DNA of 11,450 nucleotides from Anammoximicrobium sp032229885 (lineage in GTDB: Bacteria; Planctomycetota; Planctomycetia; Pirellulales; Pirellulaceae): contig JAVYAJ010000352.1 of assembly GCA_032229885.1 (NCBI GenBank), forward strand, positions 1 through 11,450, given 5' to 3'. Position 1 is the stretch's first letter. The number at the start of each line of letters is the position of its first letter. The translations under genes were made by a program, and so were the position numbers. Below the pieces are notes generated by a model. The model was not told the origin of the DNA. It ran no database searches and worked only from the letters and a program-made list of their open reading frames with translations. Of this stretch, positions 1 through 6,244 are shown piece by piece.

Positions 1-97
1 ACAGGACGCGTGTTGGCCGAAGGCCATCACCAACGTAGCCTGGGGCAACGCCCCAGGAGCCAGAGATGATAGCAACCGTGTTGGCCGAAGGCCAACA
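1..97 (+). repeat. REP-like array, forward (h1-h2-h1)
   Basis: Two hairpin types alternate. h1 is TGGCC GAA GGCCA (14-26), and again with a perfect 8-base stem as TGTTGGCC GAA GGCCAACA (79-97). h2 is CCTGGGGC AAC GCCCCAGG (39-57), also an 8-base stem. The h1-to-h1 period is 68 bases, the same as in the array at the right end of the window. The array continues beyond the left edge. It does not code for a protein that I can support. Confidence 0.88.
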
Positions 98-125
98 TCA
101 ACGTGTCACCGCGGCCCGGATGAAT

Positions 126-210
126 ATGGCCTTCGACCAAAAAGATACGCGCGCGGCGCCAGTCCTGGGGCGTTGCCCCAGGCTACGGTGATCGGAGGCC
201 TTCGGCCAAA
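126..210 (-). repeat. REP-like array, inverted (h1-h2-h1)
   Basis: The same elements in reverse order and orientation. h1 is at 197-207 (GGCC TTC GGCC), h2 at 164-182 (CCTGGGGC GTT GCCCCAGG) and a degenerate h1 at 126-140 (reverse reads TTGGTCGAAGGCCAT). Together with bases 14-97 this makes a head-to-head, palindrome-like arrangement downstream of mlaD. h2 has no T-run, so a terminator role is uncertain. Confidence 0.82.
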
Positions 211-219
211 CAGACTCTT

Positions 220-243
220 GGGTTGCGGGCACTAGCCCGCGTT
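220..243 (+). repeat. Module A hairpin repeat, copy 1
   Basis: A perfect 6-base stem GCGGGC (225-230), loop ACTA, GCCCGC (235-240), set in GGGTTG...GTTAG. The same module recurs at 7504-7529 with a few substitutions. The rest of the region to 352 shows no gene or further repeat. Confidence 0.7.
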
Positions 244-352
244 AGGAGCTGTGCGACGAAGGCGAGCTGAAATGTACCTCGCAACGCGCCATGCCAAGCC
301 CCGCGACGGATCCATCATCACCGCGGGTTCGCCGGTCCGTCGTTGATCCAGG

Positions 353-1528
353 TCACCATTCGGCGAACCCCGTCTTCAACCCGCTGGGCCGTTGATCGAG
401 CGCGCCTTTGACGCCCAACTGGCGTGGGTCGCGGGCGATCTTGTCGGTGAAAATCCGCACATCGTCGACGATCGGCCGGGCGCGTCGCGTGATCTCTTCG
501 ACGTTCGTGACGACCCGCTGCAGTTGCTGGTACATCTCGTCATCGTGCGCCAGGCGGCCCAGCGTGCCCTTGCCGCTGTTCAAGGCATCGGTGAACGCGA
601 CGAACTGTTCCAGCAACTCGTTGACGTTGCGTGTCGCCTGTTCGACGTTTTCCACCAACTGGGGGCCGCGCTCTCCCAACGGCTTGGTGAACTGCCGCAG
701 ATCATCGAGACTGGCCTCGGCCTTGGTGCTGACGCGCGAAAACTCGCCGAACGTGGTGCGGACGGCGGTCATGGTCTGCCGCGTCTCGTCCACGATCGCC
801 GGCATGTCTCGCAGCGTGCGTCGCAACTGGTCCGCCAACTGCTCGTCGCCGAGAATCCGTTCCGCGGCCTGCATCGTGCCAGAGAAGTGGTCCAGCGCCT
901 GTTCGGCCTTTTGCACCAGGCGCGCGATCTGGGCGTCGCTGCCGCCGACGGTCTCGTTCACCGTGCCGACCAGCTTCTTGACCTCGTCGCTGGCGCCTTG
1001 CAGCGAACGGAACGCCGACGACACGCTGCCTTCGAGGCTCACCAGCGCCCGCAGCGGATTGGCGACCACGACGCCGTCCGACATGAACTCGGTGTCTTTC
1101 AGCAGCTCGTTCGCCGCCTGCTCTTCTTGCTCGCTCAAACGCCCGTCGCCATCGCGGTCGAACCGCGCCAGCAGCGTCGCCTGGTCGCTGGGCAGAAACT
1201 CGACGACGGCGTCGCCCAACAGCGACTCGGTGCCGATCCGGCAGGTTTCCCGAGCCCGGAGCGTAAACCGGTCGAACAGGCGGAGACTGACCAGGACGCC
1301 GCCTTCTTCGAGCAGTTGGACGTTCGAGACGCGTCCGATCAAGACGCCGCTCTTGCGCACGGGCGTGTCGACCGTCACTCCCGGCGCTTCGGGAAACTTG
1401 ACGTGGACTTCGTAGCGTCCCTCCCAGACGTTCGGCCAAGCGCCGAACAACATCACCAGGACCACGGTGACGATCACCGAGGCGACGATGACGACGCCCA
1501 CGCGAAACTGCAGGACTCGTTCTTCCAT
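353..1528 (-). CDS. mlaD: MlaD-type MCE-domain lipid transport protein with an EF-hand loop
   Basis: Substrate-binding component of an Mla/MCE ABC lipid transporter, anchored in the inner membrane with its bulk in the periplasm. The 391-residue product has one N-terminal membrane helix (about residues 9-30), then an MCE domain (about 38-113) with the typical TPVRKSGVLIGRV segment. A long helical region (about 150-350) is likely coiled coil, as in longer MCE proteins that form tubes or bridges. Between the last clear MCE strand (VEFLPS) and the following GVVVANPL segment sits a canonical EF-hand loop, D124 to E135 (DRDGDGRLSEQE), flanked by likely helices. This is unusual for MlaD. The ATG start is 7 bases after the mlaF stop, with only a weak GGGA-type ribosome site. 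It is the last gene of mlaE-mlaF-mlaD on this strand. The MCE assignment is firm. Calcium binding is inferred from the motif. Confidence 0.92.
   Translation of the reverse strand: MEERVLQFRVGVVIVASVIVTVVLVMLFGAWPNVWEGRYEVHVKFPEAPGVTVDTPVRKSGVLIGRVSNVQLLEEGGVLVSLRLFDRFTLRARETCRIGTESLLGDAVVEFLPSDQATLLARFDRDGDGRLSEQEEQAANELLKDTEFMSDGVVVANPLRALVSLEGSVSSAFRSLQGASDEVKKLVGTVNETVGGSDAQIARLVQKAEQALDHFSGTMQAAERILGDEQLADQLRRTLRDMPAIVDETRQTMTAVRTTFGEFSRVSTKAEASLDDLRQFTKPLGERGPQLVENVEQATRNVNELLEQFVAFTDALNSGKGTLGRLAHDDEMYQQLQRVVTNVEEITRRARPIVDDVRIFTDKIARDPRQLGVKGALDQRPSGLKTGFAEW
1091..1189 (-). other. EF-hand helix-loop-helix within mlaD
   Basis: Residues 114-146 of the MlaD-type protein. The 12-residue loop (bases 1124-1159) has D at positions 1, 3 and 5, G at 6, a hydrophobic L at 8, S at 9 and E at 12, which matches the canonical calcium-binding pattern. 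The preceding SDQATLLARF and following EQAANELL segments can form the two helices. Only one EF-hand is visible, so pairing would need a second subunit. MCE proteins are usually hexameric, so several copies would lie close together. Confidence 0.8.
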
Positions 1529-1535
1529 GATCGAC

Positions 1536-2372
1536 TTATCCCGCGGCAGCCTGCCGCATTTCCATCAGTCGCTCGCCAGCCTCGCCACGCACAAACTGCC
1601 GCACCCGCGCGTCGTCACAGCGATCCAACGCGCTCGGCGGGCCGTCGAACAGCACCTGGGGCTCGCCCGGCTTGAGCCGCGCCGTCGGATGCAGCATGAC
1701 TACCCGGTCCGCCACCTTGCGAGCCGACAGCATGTCGTGTGTCACGATCACGCTGGTCACCGGACGATTCCGACGCGTGCGAATCATCAATTCATTGATC
1801 ACGTCGCTCATGATCGGATCCAGTCCGGTCGTCGGTTCGTCGTACAGGATCAGCTCGGGATTCATGATCAAGGCTCGGGCCAAGCCCACGCGCTTCCTCA
1901 TCCCACCCGACAGCTCGGCCGGCTTCTTGCCCAGGACCGTGTCCGGCAGTCCGACCTCGGCCAGCCGCAACAAGACCATCTCGCGCATCTCCGCCTCGCG
2001 ATAGGTCGTATGGCGCCGCAACGGGAACGCCACGTTCTGCCCGATGGTCATACTGTCGAACAGGGCCGCGTTCTGAAACACGAATCCGAAGCGGATCCGC
2101 TGTTGGGTCAACTGGCGTTCGTTCAGTTCGGCCAGTTGTTGGCCGTCGAAATACACTTCGCCGCGCGCAGGGCGAATGAGGCTGGCCAGCGTCTTCAACA
2201 GCACGGTTTTGCCACAGCCGCTCTCGCCGATGATCACCAACGTCTGGCCGCGCGGAATCGTCAGATTGAGGTCGCGCAGGACCGCTTGCCGCCCAAAGAC
2301 CACGTGCAAGTCGCGCACCTCGATCAGCGGGCGTTCGGCTACGGAATCCGCGGGCAGTGTATTCATCTCCAA
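1536..2372 (-). CDS. mlaF: MlaF-type ABC transporter ATP-binding protein
   Basis: Cytoplasmic ATPase that powers the Mla lipid transporter together with the MlaE permease. All ABC motifs are present in the 278-residue product: Walker A GESGCGKT (residues 49-56), Q-loop Q100, signature LSGGM (154-158), Walker B LILYDEP (174-180) and the switch histidine H212. The SGGMRKRVGLARA stretch is characteristic of the MlaF/Ttg2A group. The start is read as TTG at 2372, because a GGAG lies 7 bases upstream. The ATG two codons later (2366) has GGAG directly against it, which is too close to work. The gene begins 21 bases after the mlaE stop and ends 7 bases before mlaD, so the three genes are very probably one transcript. 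The family is certain. The lipid substrate and the direction of transport cannot be read from the sequence. Confidence 0.95.
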   Translation of the reverse strand: MEMNTLPADSVAERPLIEVRDLHVVFGRQAVLRDLNLTIPRGQTLVIIGESGCGKTVLLKTLASLIRPARGEVYFDGQQLAELNERQLTQQRIRFGFVFQNAALFDSMTIGQNVAFPLRRHTTYREAEMREMVLLRLAEVGLPDTVLGKKPAELSGGMRKRVGLARALIMNPELILYDEPTTGLDPIMSDVINELMIRTRRNRPVTSVIVTHDMLSARKVADRVVMLHPTARLKPGEPQVLFDGPPSALDRCDDARVRQFVRGEAGERLMEMRQAAAG

Positions 2373-2393
2373 AGCGGTTCTCCATGGCCAAGC

Positions 2394-3284
2394 TCAACCG
2401 GTGAATACGCTGGCCCCCTCGGGCCACAGCATAAAGTAGACGCTGTCCATCGAGATCCCCAGCAATAGATCCAGCAACAGAATCAACACAAATGATTGCA
2501 CGAAAGCCGACGTCGCCGCCTTGCCCACGCCCTCGGCGCCCGCGCCGCAGTTGAACCCTTGGTAGCAACTGACCAGCGAAATCGCGATGCCAAAAAAGAC
2601 GCTCTTGGCCAGCCCGCTGAACAGGTCAAATGCGCTCACAAATTGCTGGGTGTTGTACAAATAGTGATGCTTGTCGATCCCCAGAATGATCACCCCATAA
2701 AAATAACCGCCCACGACGCCCATGAACACGGCCATCACGGTCAACATGGGAATCAACAAGACAAAGGCCAGAAAACGCGGCACGACGAGATATTGGATAG
2801 GGTTGGCGCCCATGCTCGACAAAGCGTCGATCTGCTCGGTGACCCGCATCGTTCCCAGCTCGGCGGCCATCGCGCTGCCCACGCGCCCGGCCAGCATCGT
2901 GGCGGCCAGCACGGGGCCTAACTCGCGGGCCAGCGACATGTTGATCACGGCGCCCAGACGCGTCGCCATCTGCAGTTGCTGAAATTGAAAGAACGTCTGC
3001 ACGGCCAGCACCATGCCAATGAACATCCCGGTCAAGGCAACGACGGGAAGACTCAGGACGCCTACCTGATACAGCACCGGCAAGAACGCCTCGCGCTTGG
3101 GCAATCGCACCGCGAGCCAGCACAGCGTGCGCCAGATGAACAAGGCCAAATCGCCGATGGCCACCACGCTATCGATCGCCAGCGCGCCCCAATCCGACAC
3201 CCATTCCCGCAAGGCGCGGGCCAAGCTGCCAGAGGGCAGCGCCTCGGAATCGTACGGCGTGCCGAGCGACATGATATGTTTCAC
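2394..3284 (-). CDS. mlaE: MlaE-type ABC transporter permease
   Basis: Integral inner-membrane permease of the Mla/MCE lipid transporter, which couples to MlaF and to the MCE ring. The 296-residue product carries the conserved MlaE block ELGPVLAATMLAGRVGSAMA followed by AELGTMRVTEQIDAL (about 121-155) and the second conserved region YQGFNCGAGAEGVGKAATSA (231-250). Hydrophobic segments lie near residues 68-98, 148-190, 215-230 and 252-275. The longest reading starts at GTG 3284, which has no clear ribosome site. An in-frame ATG at 3272 (residue 5, MSLGTPY) has a GGTGA 8 bases upstream and is an equally good or better start. First gene of the mlaE-mlaF-mlaD cluster. No MlaB-like STAS protein, MlaC or MlaA is encoded nearby, so those roles are either filled elsewhere in the genome or not used. 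Confidence 0.94.
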   Translation of the reverse strand: MKHIMSLGTPYDSEALPSGSLARALREWVSDWGALAIDSVVAIGDLALFIWRTLCWLAVRLPKREAFLPVLYQVGVLSLPVVALTGMFIGMVLAVQTFFQFQQLQMATRLGAVINMSLARELGPVLAATMLAGRVGSAMAAELGTMRVTEQIDALSSMGANPIQYLVVPRFLAFVLLIPMLTVMAVFMGVVGGYFYGVIILGIDKHHYLYNTQQFVSAFDLFSGLAKSVFFGIAISLVSCYQGFNCGAGAEGVGKAATSAFVQSFVLILLLDLLLGISMDSVYFMLWPEGASVFTG

Positions 3285-3630
3285 CGCTGTCAGAGTATTT
3301 GTGCAAGACGCACAGGAGCCTTGATAGGCTCGTCCGCCACGGGCGTCCGGGGACGGACCGACGCTGCGTCCCTATCTATCGACAGGATGATTGATGGGCT
3401 TGAGGAGAATAGAACGATTGCGACGAGTTTAACGCTTGAGACGTCAGAAACCGGCAATCGAGACGCTCGCGATGCAGCCCCCTGTGCGCCCCGCGGACTT
3501 CGAGCGGTGAATTGGGACCGAGGGCCGTGTTTCGGCGAGCTTGCAGGCGAGACGCTGGCGTCAATCGACCCGCGGAACAGCCGAGAAACCCCGATCGTTG
3601 CCCGCGCCTCGCCGATCAGCTCCGTCTCGG
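3285..3630. other. Non-coding spacer between the sulfatase-fold gene and mlaE
   Basis: This 346-base stretch separates two genes on the minus strand. Short open frames cross it in several directions, but none has a ribosome site or recognisable protein character. It must contain the promoter for mlaEFD unless that operon is read through from the upstream gene. A short GC-rich palindrome (CGTCC GG GGACG, 3344-3355) is present without a following T-run, so it is not a convincing terminator. No confident promoter boxes were found. Confidence 0.6.
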
Positions 3631-4974
3631 TCAGCCTTTGATAAACCGGGCCAGAATCTCTGGATGCTCTTGAGCCTGATTGTTTGTCTCGAGCGGATCC
3701 TCGCGTAGGTTGTACAGTTCGACGGCGTCGCGCTCCATCTTGCCGCACGGCCGGACAGCCTTCCAGTCACCGATCCGCACGCCTTGGCCAAAACCGCCAT
3801 CGCGCGTTTCCCAGTACATCATGCTCCGTCGCGGCCGCGCGTCGCCCAACAGGGCCGGCAGAAACGAGACGCCGTTGGATACCCCGGACGACAGCGTAGC
3901 ACCGGCCATCGCGGCAAACGTCGGCATCAGATCCCACGGCGCCACGGCAAACTCGGTCGCCGAACCGGGATTGATCTCGGCCGGCCAGCGGACCACCAGC
4001 GGGACGCGCAGACGGCCCTCGTACAAGGTCGTGCCCGCCGTCCGCAGTCCGCCGTTGCTGGCAAACTTGTCTTCATCGAGCTCGTCGGTTTTCGCCGCAC
4101 AATCGCTGGTGACCAGCACGACGGTCTGCTCGGACAGTCCCAGTTCTTCCAGATGTTCGACGAACCTCCCGACCGCATGATCGAAACGGGCCACGCCGTC
4201 GGCACGTTGCTTCTGCTGGTCTGTCCAATCTTGATCGGCAAAGGCGCCCGTCGTGGGCAGCGCCAGCCCGTCGCCAGGCAGCGGGTATCTGACCACGAGC
4301 AAACAGGGATTGCCCGTGCGGTGGCGATCGAGGAACGCAAGCGCTTCGTTGGTCAACACCTCGACCAGATCCGCGCCTCGTTTGCCTTCGGCGTTTTCCG
4401 AGACCGCGACCTGTTCGCCATTCCGCCAAATCGTGGCGGGAAACAGCGTCTCGTCGGACGGCGGGGCCAGCAGCCCGGACCACTCTTCGAAACCGTACAA
4501 CTCGGAAGGCGCCTCGCCTTCGCCGCCGAGGTTCCAGGATCCCACGAATCCCGTTCCATATTCGCTCGTTCGCATCGTCTGCGGCAGCGTGTTCTGGGCG
4601 CTATTGATCTCGAACAGCAGCCGGCCCTCCTGGACGGCGGCGGCGCTGTATAGTCCCGTCATCAGCGTCCACAGCGTGGCCTGTGCCGAGTCGCCTCCGG
4701 CATAGGCTTGGGTAAAGCGACATCCCTGTTCCGCCAGTCGGTCGATGTTCGGCGTCGGGATGTGCGGCTGGCCATAGCAGCCGAGGTCGCCGAATCCCAA
4801 TCGGTCCGCCAAAATCACGACAATATTCGGTTTTTCGTTGGTCTGGCGGACGACCGACGTCGCCGATGTATAGGCGACCGTGTCTGGCGTCTTAACCTGA
4901 CAACCTGCCATGCTCAGCAAAGCCGCGATCAACAGCGGCGAACCGAAGCCAGTGACAATGCTTTGCGTACGCAT
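3631..4974 (-). CDS. Sulfatase-fold lipoprotein, probably catalytically inactive
   Basis: A 447-residue member of the sulfatase/alkaline-phosphatase superfamily. It has an N-terminal lipoprotein signal ending in SMAGC (C25), so it is probably membrane-anchored outside the cytoplasm. Family landmarks are clear: KPNIVVILAD, GFGDLGCYG (60-68), TPNIDRLAEQG, LMTGLYS (104-110), TLYEGRLRVPLVVRW (316-330) and the C-terminal ELYNLREDPLE. The active site is not preserved. The second Asp of the metal pair is R58 (ADRLG for ADDLG). The C/S-x-P-x-R formylglycine motif is replaced by DSAQATL (95-101). The usual GKWH is GSWN (145-148). SDNG is SDCA (290-293). The GGKG lysine is replaced (TAGT, 312-315). The PHxP histidine is missing (PLPGDG, 231-236). 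The start is ATG 4974, with GGAGGA 6 bases upstream. The open frame extends to 5220 but lacks other support. It probably binds rather than cleaves a ligand. The role is unknown. Confidence 0.88.
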   Translation of the reverse strand: MRTQSIVTGFGSPLLIAALLSMAGCQVKTPDTVAYTSATSVVRQTNEKPNIVVILADRLGFGDLGCYGQPHIPTPNIDRLAEQGCRFTQAYAGGDSAQATLWTLMTGLYSAAAVQEGRLLFEINSAQNTLPQTMRTSEYGTGFVGSWNLGGEGEAPSELYGFEEWSGLLAPPSDETLFPATIWRNGEQVAVSENAEGKRGADLVEVLTNEALAFLDRHRTGNPCLLVVRYPLPGDGLALPTTGAFADQDWTDQQKQRADGVARFDHAVGRFVEHLEELGLSEQTVVLVTSDCAAKTDELDEDKFASNGGLRTAGTTLYEGRLRVPLVVRWPAEINPGSATEFAVAPWDLMPTFAAMAGATLSSGVSNGVSFLPALLGDARPRRSMMYWETRDGGFGQGVRIGDWKAVRPCGKMERDAVELYNLREDPLETNNQAQEHPEILARFIKG

Positions 4975-4980
4975 CGGGCA

Positions 4981-4986
4981 TCCTCC
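4981..4986 (-). promoter_or_regulatory. Ribosome binding site of the sulfatase-fold gene
   Basis: GGAGGA on the minus strand, 6 bases before the ATG at 4974. It is the strongest ribosome site in the window and fixes the start at the signal peptide, 82 codons downstream of the longest open frame. Confidence 0.85.
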
Positions 4987-5025
4987 GAGAACAACTGAGG
5001 CATCTGCGTGATATAAATAGCTTAG

Positions 5026-5056
5026 GTTGAATAAATAGAGATTCAAGCGATTCAAC
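5026..5056. promoter_or_regulatory. Inverted repeat in an AT-rich patch, possible operator or promoter
   Basis: GTTGAAT (5026-5032) and ATTCAAC (5050-5056) form a perfect 7-base inverted repeat, with a third half-site ATTCAA at 5041-5046. The patch from about 5008 to 5056 is clearly richer in A and T than its surroundings and lies 35-80 bases upstream of the sulfatase-fold gene. On that gene's strand TTGAAT could also serve as a -35 box, and TAAGCT or TATATC as weak -10 boxes. The spacing does not settle which. A regulator-binding role is inferred only from the symmetry. Confidence 0.35.
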
Positions 5057-5353
5057 GGGATCAGCGGCCTCGGTGATGGGCTGCGATTCCCGGCACGGGC
5101 GAGGAGACGCAGGCAAGGGGGCGCGGGCGAGGGGGTGCGGCCGTAGCGCGCGGCCAAGGTTCTGTCGCCGGTCGGCGTCGGGTATTCTCCGGACGCCGAA
5201 CGTGGCCCGGTCGAGCCCACGATTTCGGGATCATGCCCGCACTGGCGTTCTTCGCGCTCCCAGCGCAGCCTCAGCCAAAGCGCGGTCGCCTGACTTGTCG
5301 AACAGGCGAGGGGAACCGATAATCCCAGGCGGACCGTGGCCGTCGCGGCCCGG

Positions 5354-5376
5354 TAGAATCACAAGAGGGAAAGGGA
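5354..5376 (+). promoter_or_regulatory. Possible -10 box and ribosome site of the vWA gene
   Basis: TAGAAT (5354-5359) is one base from the sigma70-type -10 consensus, but no good -35 box lies 16-18 bases upstream. AAGGGA (5371-5376) precedes the TTG start at 5382 by 5 bases and is a reasonable ribosome site. The rest of the spacer from 4975 to 5353 is GC-rich, with no other gene visible. The in-frame codons upstream (5073-5381) are Arg-, Ala- and Gly-rich and look non-coding. Confidence 0.4.
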
Positions 5377-5381
5377 TCGTC

Positions 5382-6239
5382 TTGCCGTACCAACGAGAGA
5401 TCAGCCGCGACCACAAGGCTTGCATTCTGTTCCTTTTGGATCAGTCGTATTCGATGGTCGAGCCGCTCGGTGGCTCCGCGCGCCGCAAGTGCGACGAACT
5501 CGCCAAAGCGGTGAATGCGTGGCTGTACAATATGTCCATTCGCGCGTCGGGAGACGAAGGCGTGCGGGATTATATGGACGTGGGCGTGATCGGATATCGA
5601 ACGGACCAACAGGCTGTCCCGATCATCGGTCCGGCGCTGGTGGGGCCGCTGGCGGGTCGCGAGTTGGTCTCGATCACCGACATCGGAAACTTGCCCGCGC
5701 GGATCGACAGCGTCGTCCAGCAGATCCGAGACGAGGAGACGGGCGAGCTGATGGAGTTTCCGTCGGAGATCCCGATCTGGGTGGATCCGGTGGCCGAAGG
5801 CAGTACGCCGATGTGTCATGTTTTGTACCACGCTTATCAGATACTCGAGCAGTGGATTCAGCGGCATCGCGACAGTTTTCCGCCGATCGTGATCCACATT
5901 TCCGACGGCGAGTCCCAGGACGGCGATCCGATCCCCTATGCCGAAGCGATCAAAGGCTTGGCCACTTCGGACGGCAACGTATTGATGTTCAACTGTCACG
6001 TGTCGATGCAGCAGGCCCAGCAGATCGCGTTTCCCGCGACGCCTGACGGCTTGCCGGACGAGTTGGCGCGGGTTCTCTTCCAGATGTCCAGCGTCCTGCC
6101 GGACCCGTTCTACCGCAGTGCGGTGACCGAGGGGCTGCCGCTGTCGCCCGGGGCTCGCGGGATGGCGTTCAATGCGGACATGGTGGTTCTGGTGAAATTC
6201 CTGGATATGGGGACGCGGGCCGCGGTACAGTTGCGTTGA
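5382..6239 (+). CDS. vWA-domain protein with intact MIDAS (TerY-like)
   Basis: A 285-residue protein made almost entirely of one von Willebrand factor A domain. The metal-ion-dependent adhesion site is complete: D20-x-S22-x-S24 in FLLDQSYSM, T142 in GSTPM and D165-G166 in HISDGES. There is no signal peptide or membrane helix, so it is probably cytoplasmic. Such proteins commonly pair with PP2C phosphatases and Ser/Thr kinases in TerY-P type signalling modules, and the next gene here encodes a PP2C. The start is TTG 5382, giving the family-typical N-terminus (M)PYQREISRDHKACILFLLDQS with AAGGGA 5 bases upstream. An in-frame extension back to 5073 has low-complexity composition and is rejected. 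The stop overlaps or abuts the phosphatase start. Metal and partner binding are inferred from the family. The partner is unknown. Confidence 0.9.
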   Translation: MPYQREISRDHKACILFLLDQSYSMVEPLGGSARRKCDELAKAVNAWLYNMSIRASGDEGVRDYMDVGVIGYRTDQQAVPIIGPALVGPLAGRELVSITDIGNLPARIDSVVQQIRDEETGELMEFPSEIPIWVDPVAEGSTPMCHVLYHAYQILEQWIQRHRDSFPPIVIHISDGESQDGDPIPYAEAIKGLATSDGNVLMFNCHVSMQQAQQIAFPATPDGLPDELARVLFQMSSVLPDPFYRSAVTEGLPLSPGARGMAFNADMVVLVKFLDMGTRAAVQLR

Positions 6240-6244
6240 CAGCC

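Noticed and set aside
164..182. Intrinsic terminator for the mla operon
   Set aside because: A strong hairpin but no T-run on either strand, and the same hairpin occurs throughout the repeat family.
1..210. CRISPR array
   Set aside because: The repeats are spaced at 68 bases, but the between-repeat sequence is itself conserved and the units are hairpins in both orientations. There are no unique spacers and no cas genes.
392..1675. 427-codon plus-strand open frame opposite mlaD
   Set aside because: Antisense to a clear MCE gene. Long antisense frames are common in GC-rich DNA, and the translation has no domain character and no ribosome site.
3290..3748. 152-codon minus-strand open frame across the spacer before mlaE
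   Set aside because: It overlaps the 3' end of the sulfatase-fold gene in another frame, is Arg/Ser-rich, and has no ribosome site or motif.
4975..5220. 82-codon upstream extension of the sulfatase frame
   Set aside because: It has no domain character. The ATG at 4974 has a GGAGGA site and begins a normal lipoprotein signal peptide.
5073..5381. N-terminal extension of the vWA frame (103 codons)
   Set aside because: Low-complexity Arg/Ala/Gly/Ser content, and it crosses the GC-rich spacer. A TTG at 5382 with a ribosome site gives the family-typical N-terminus.
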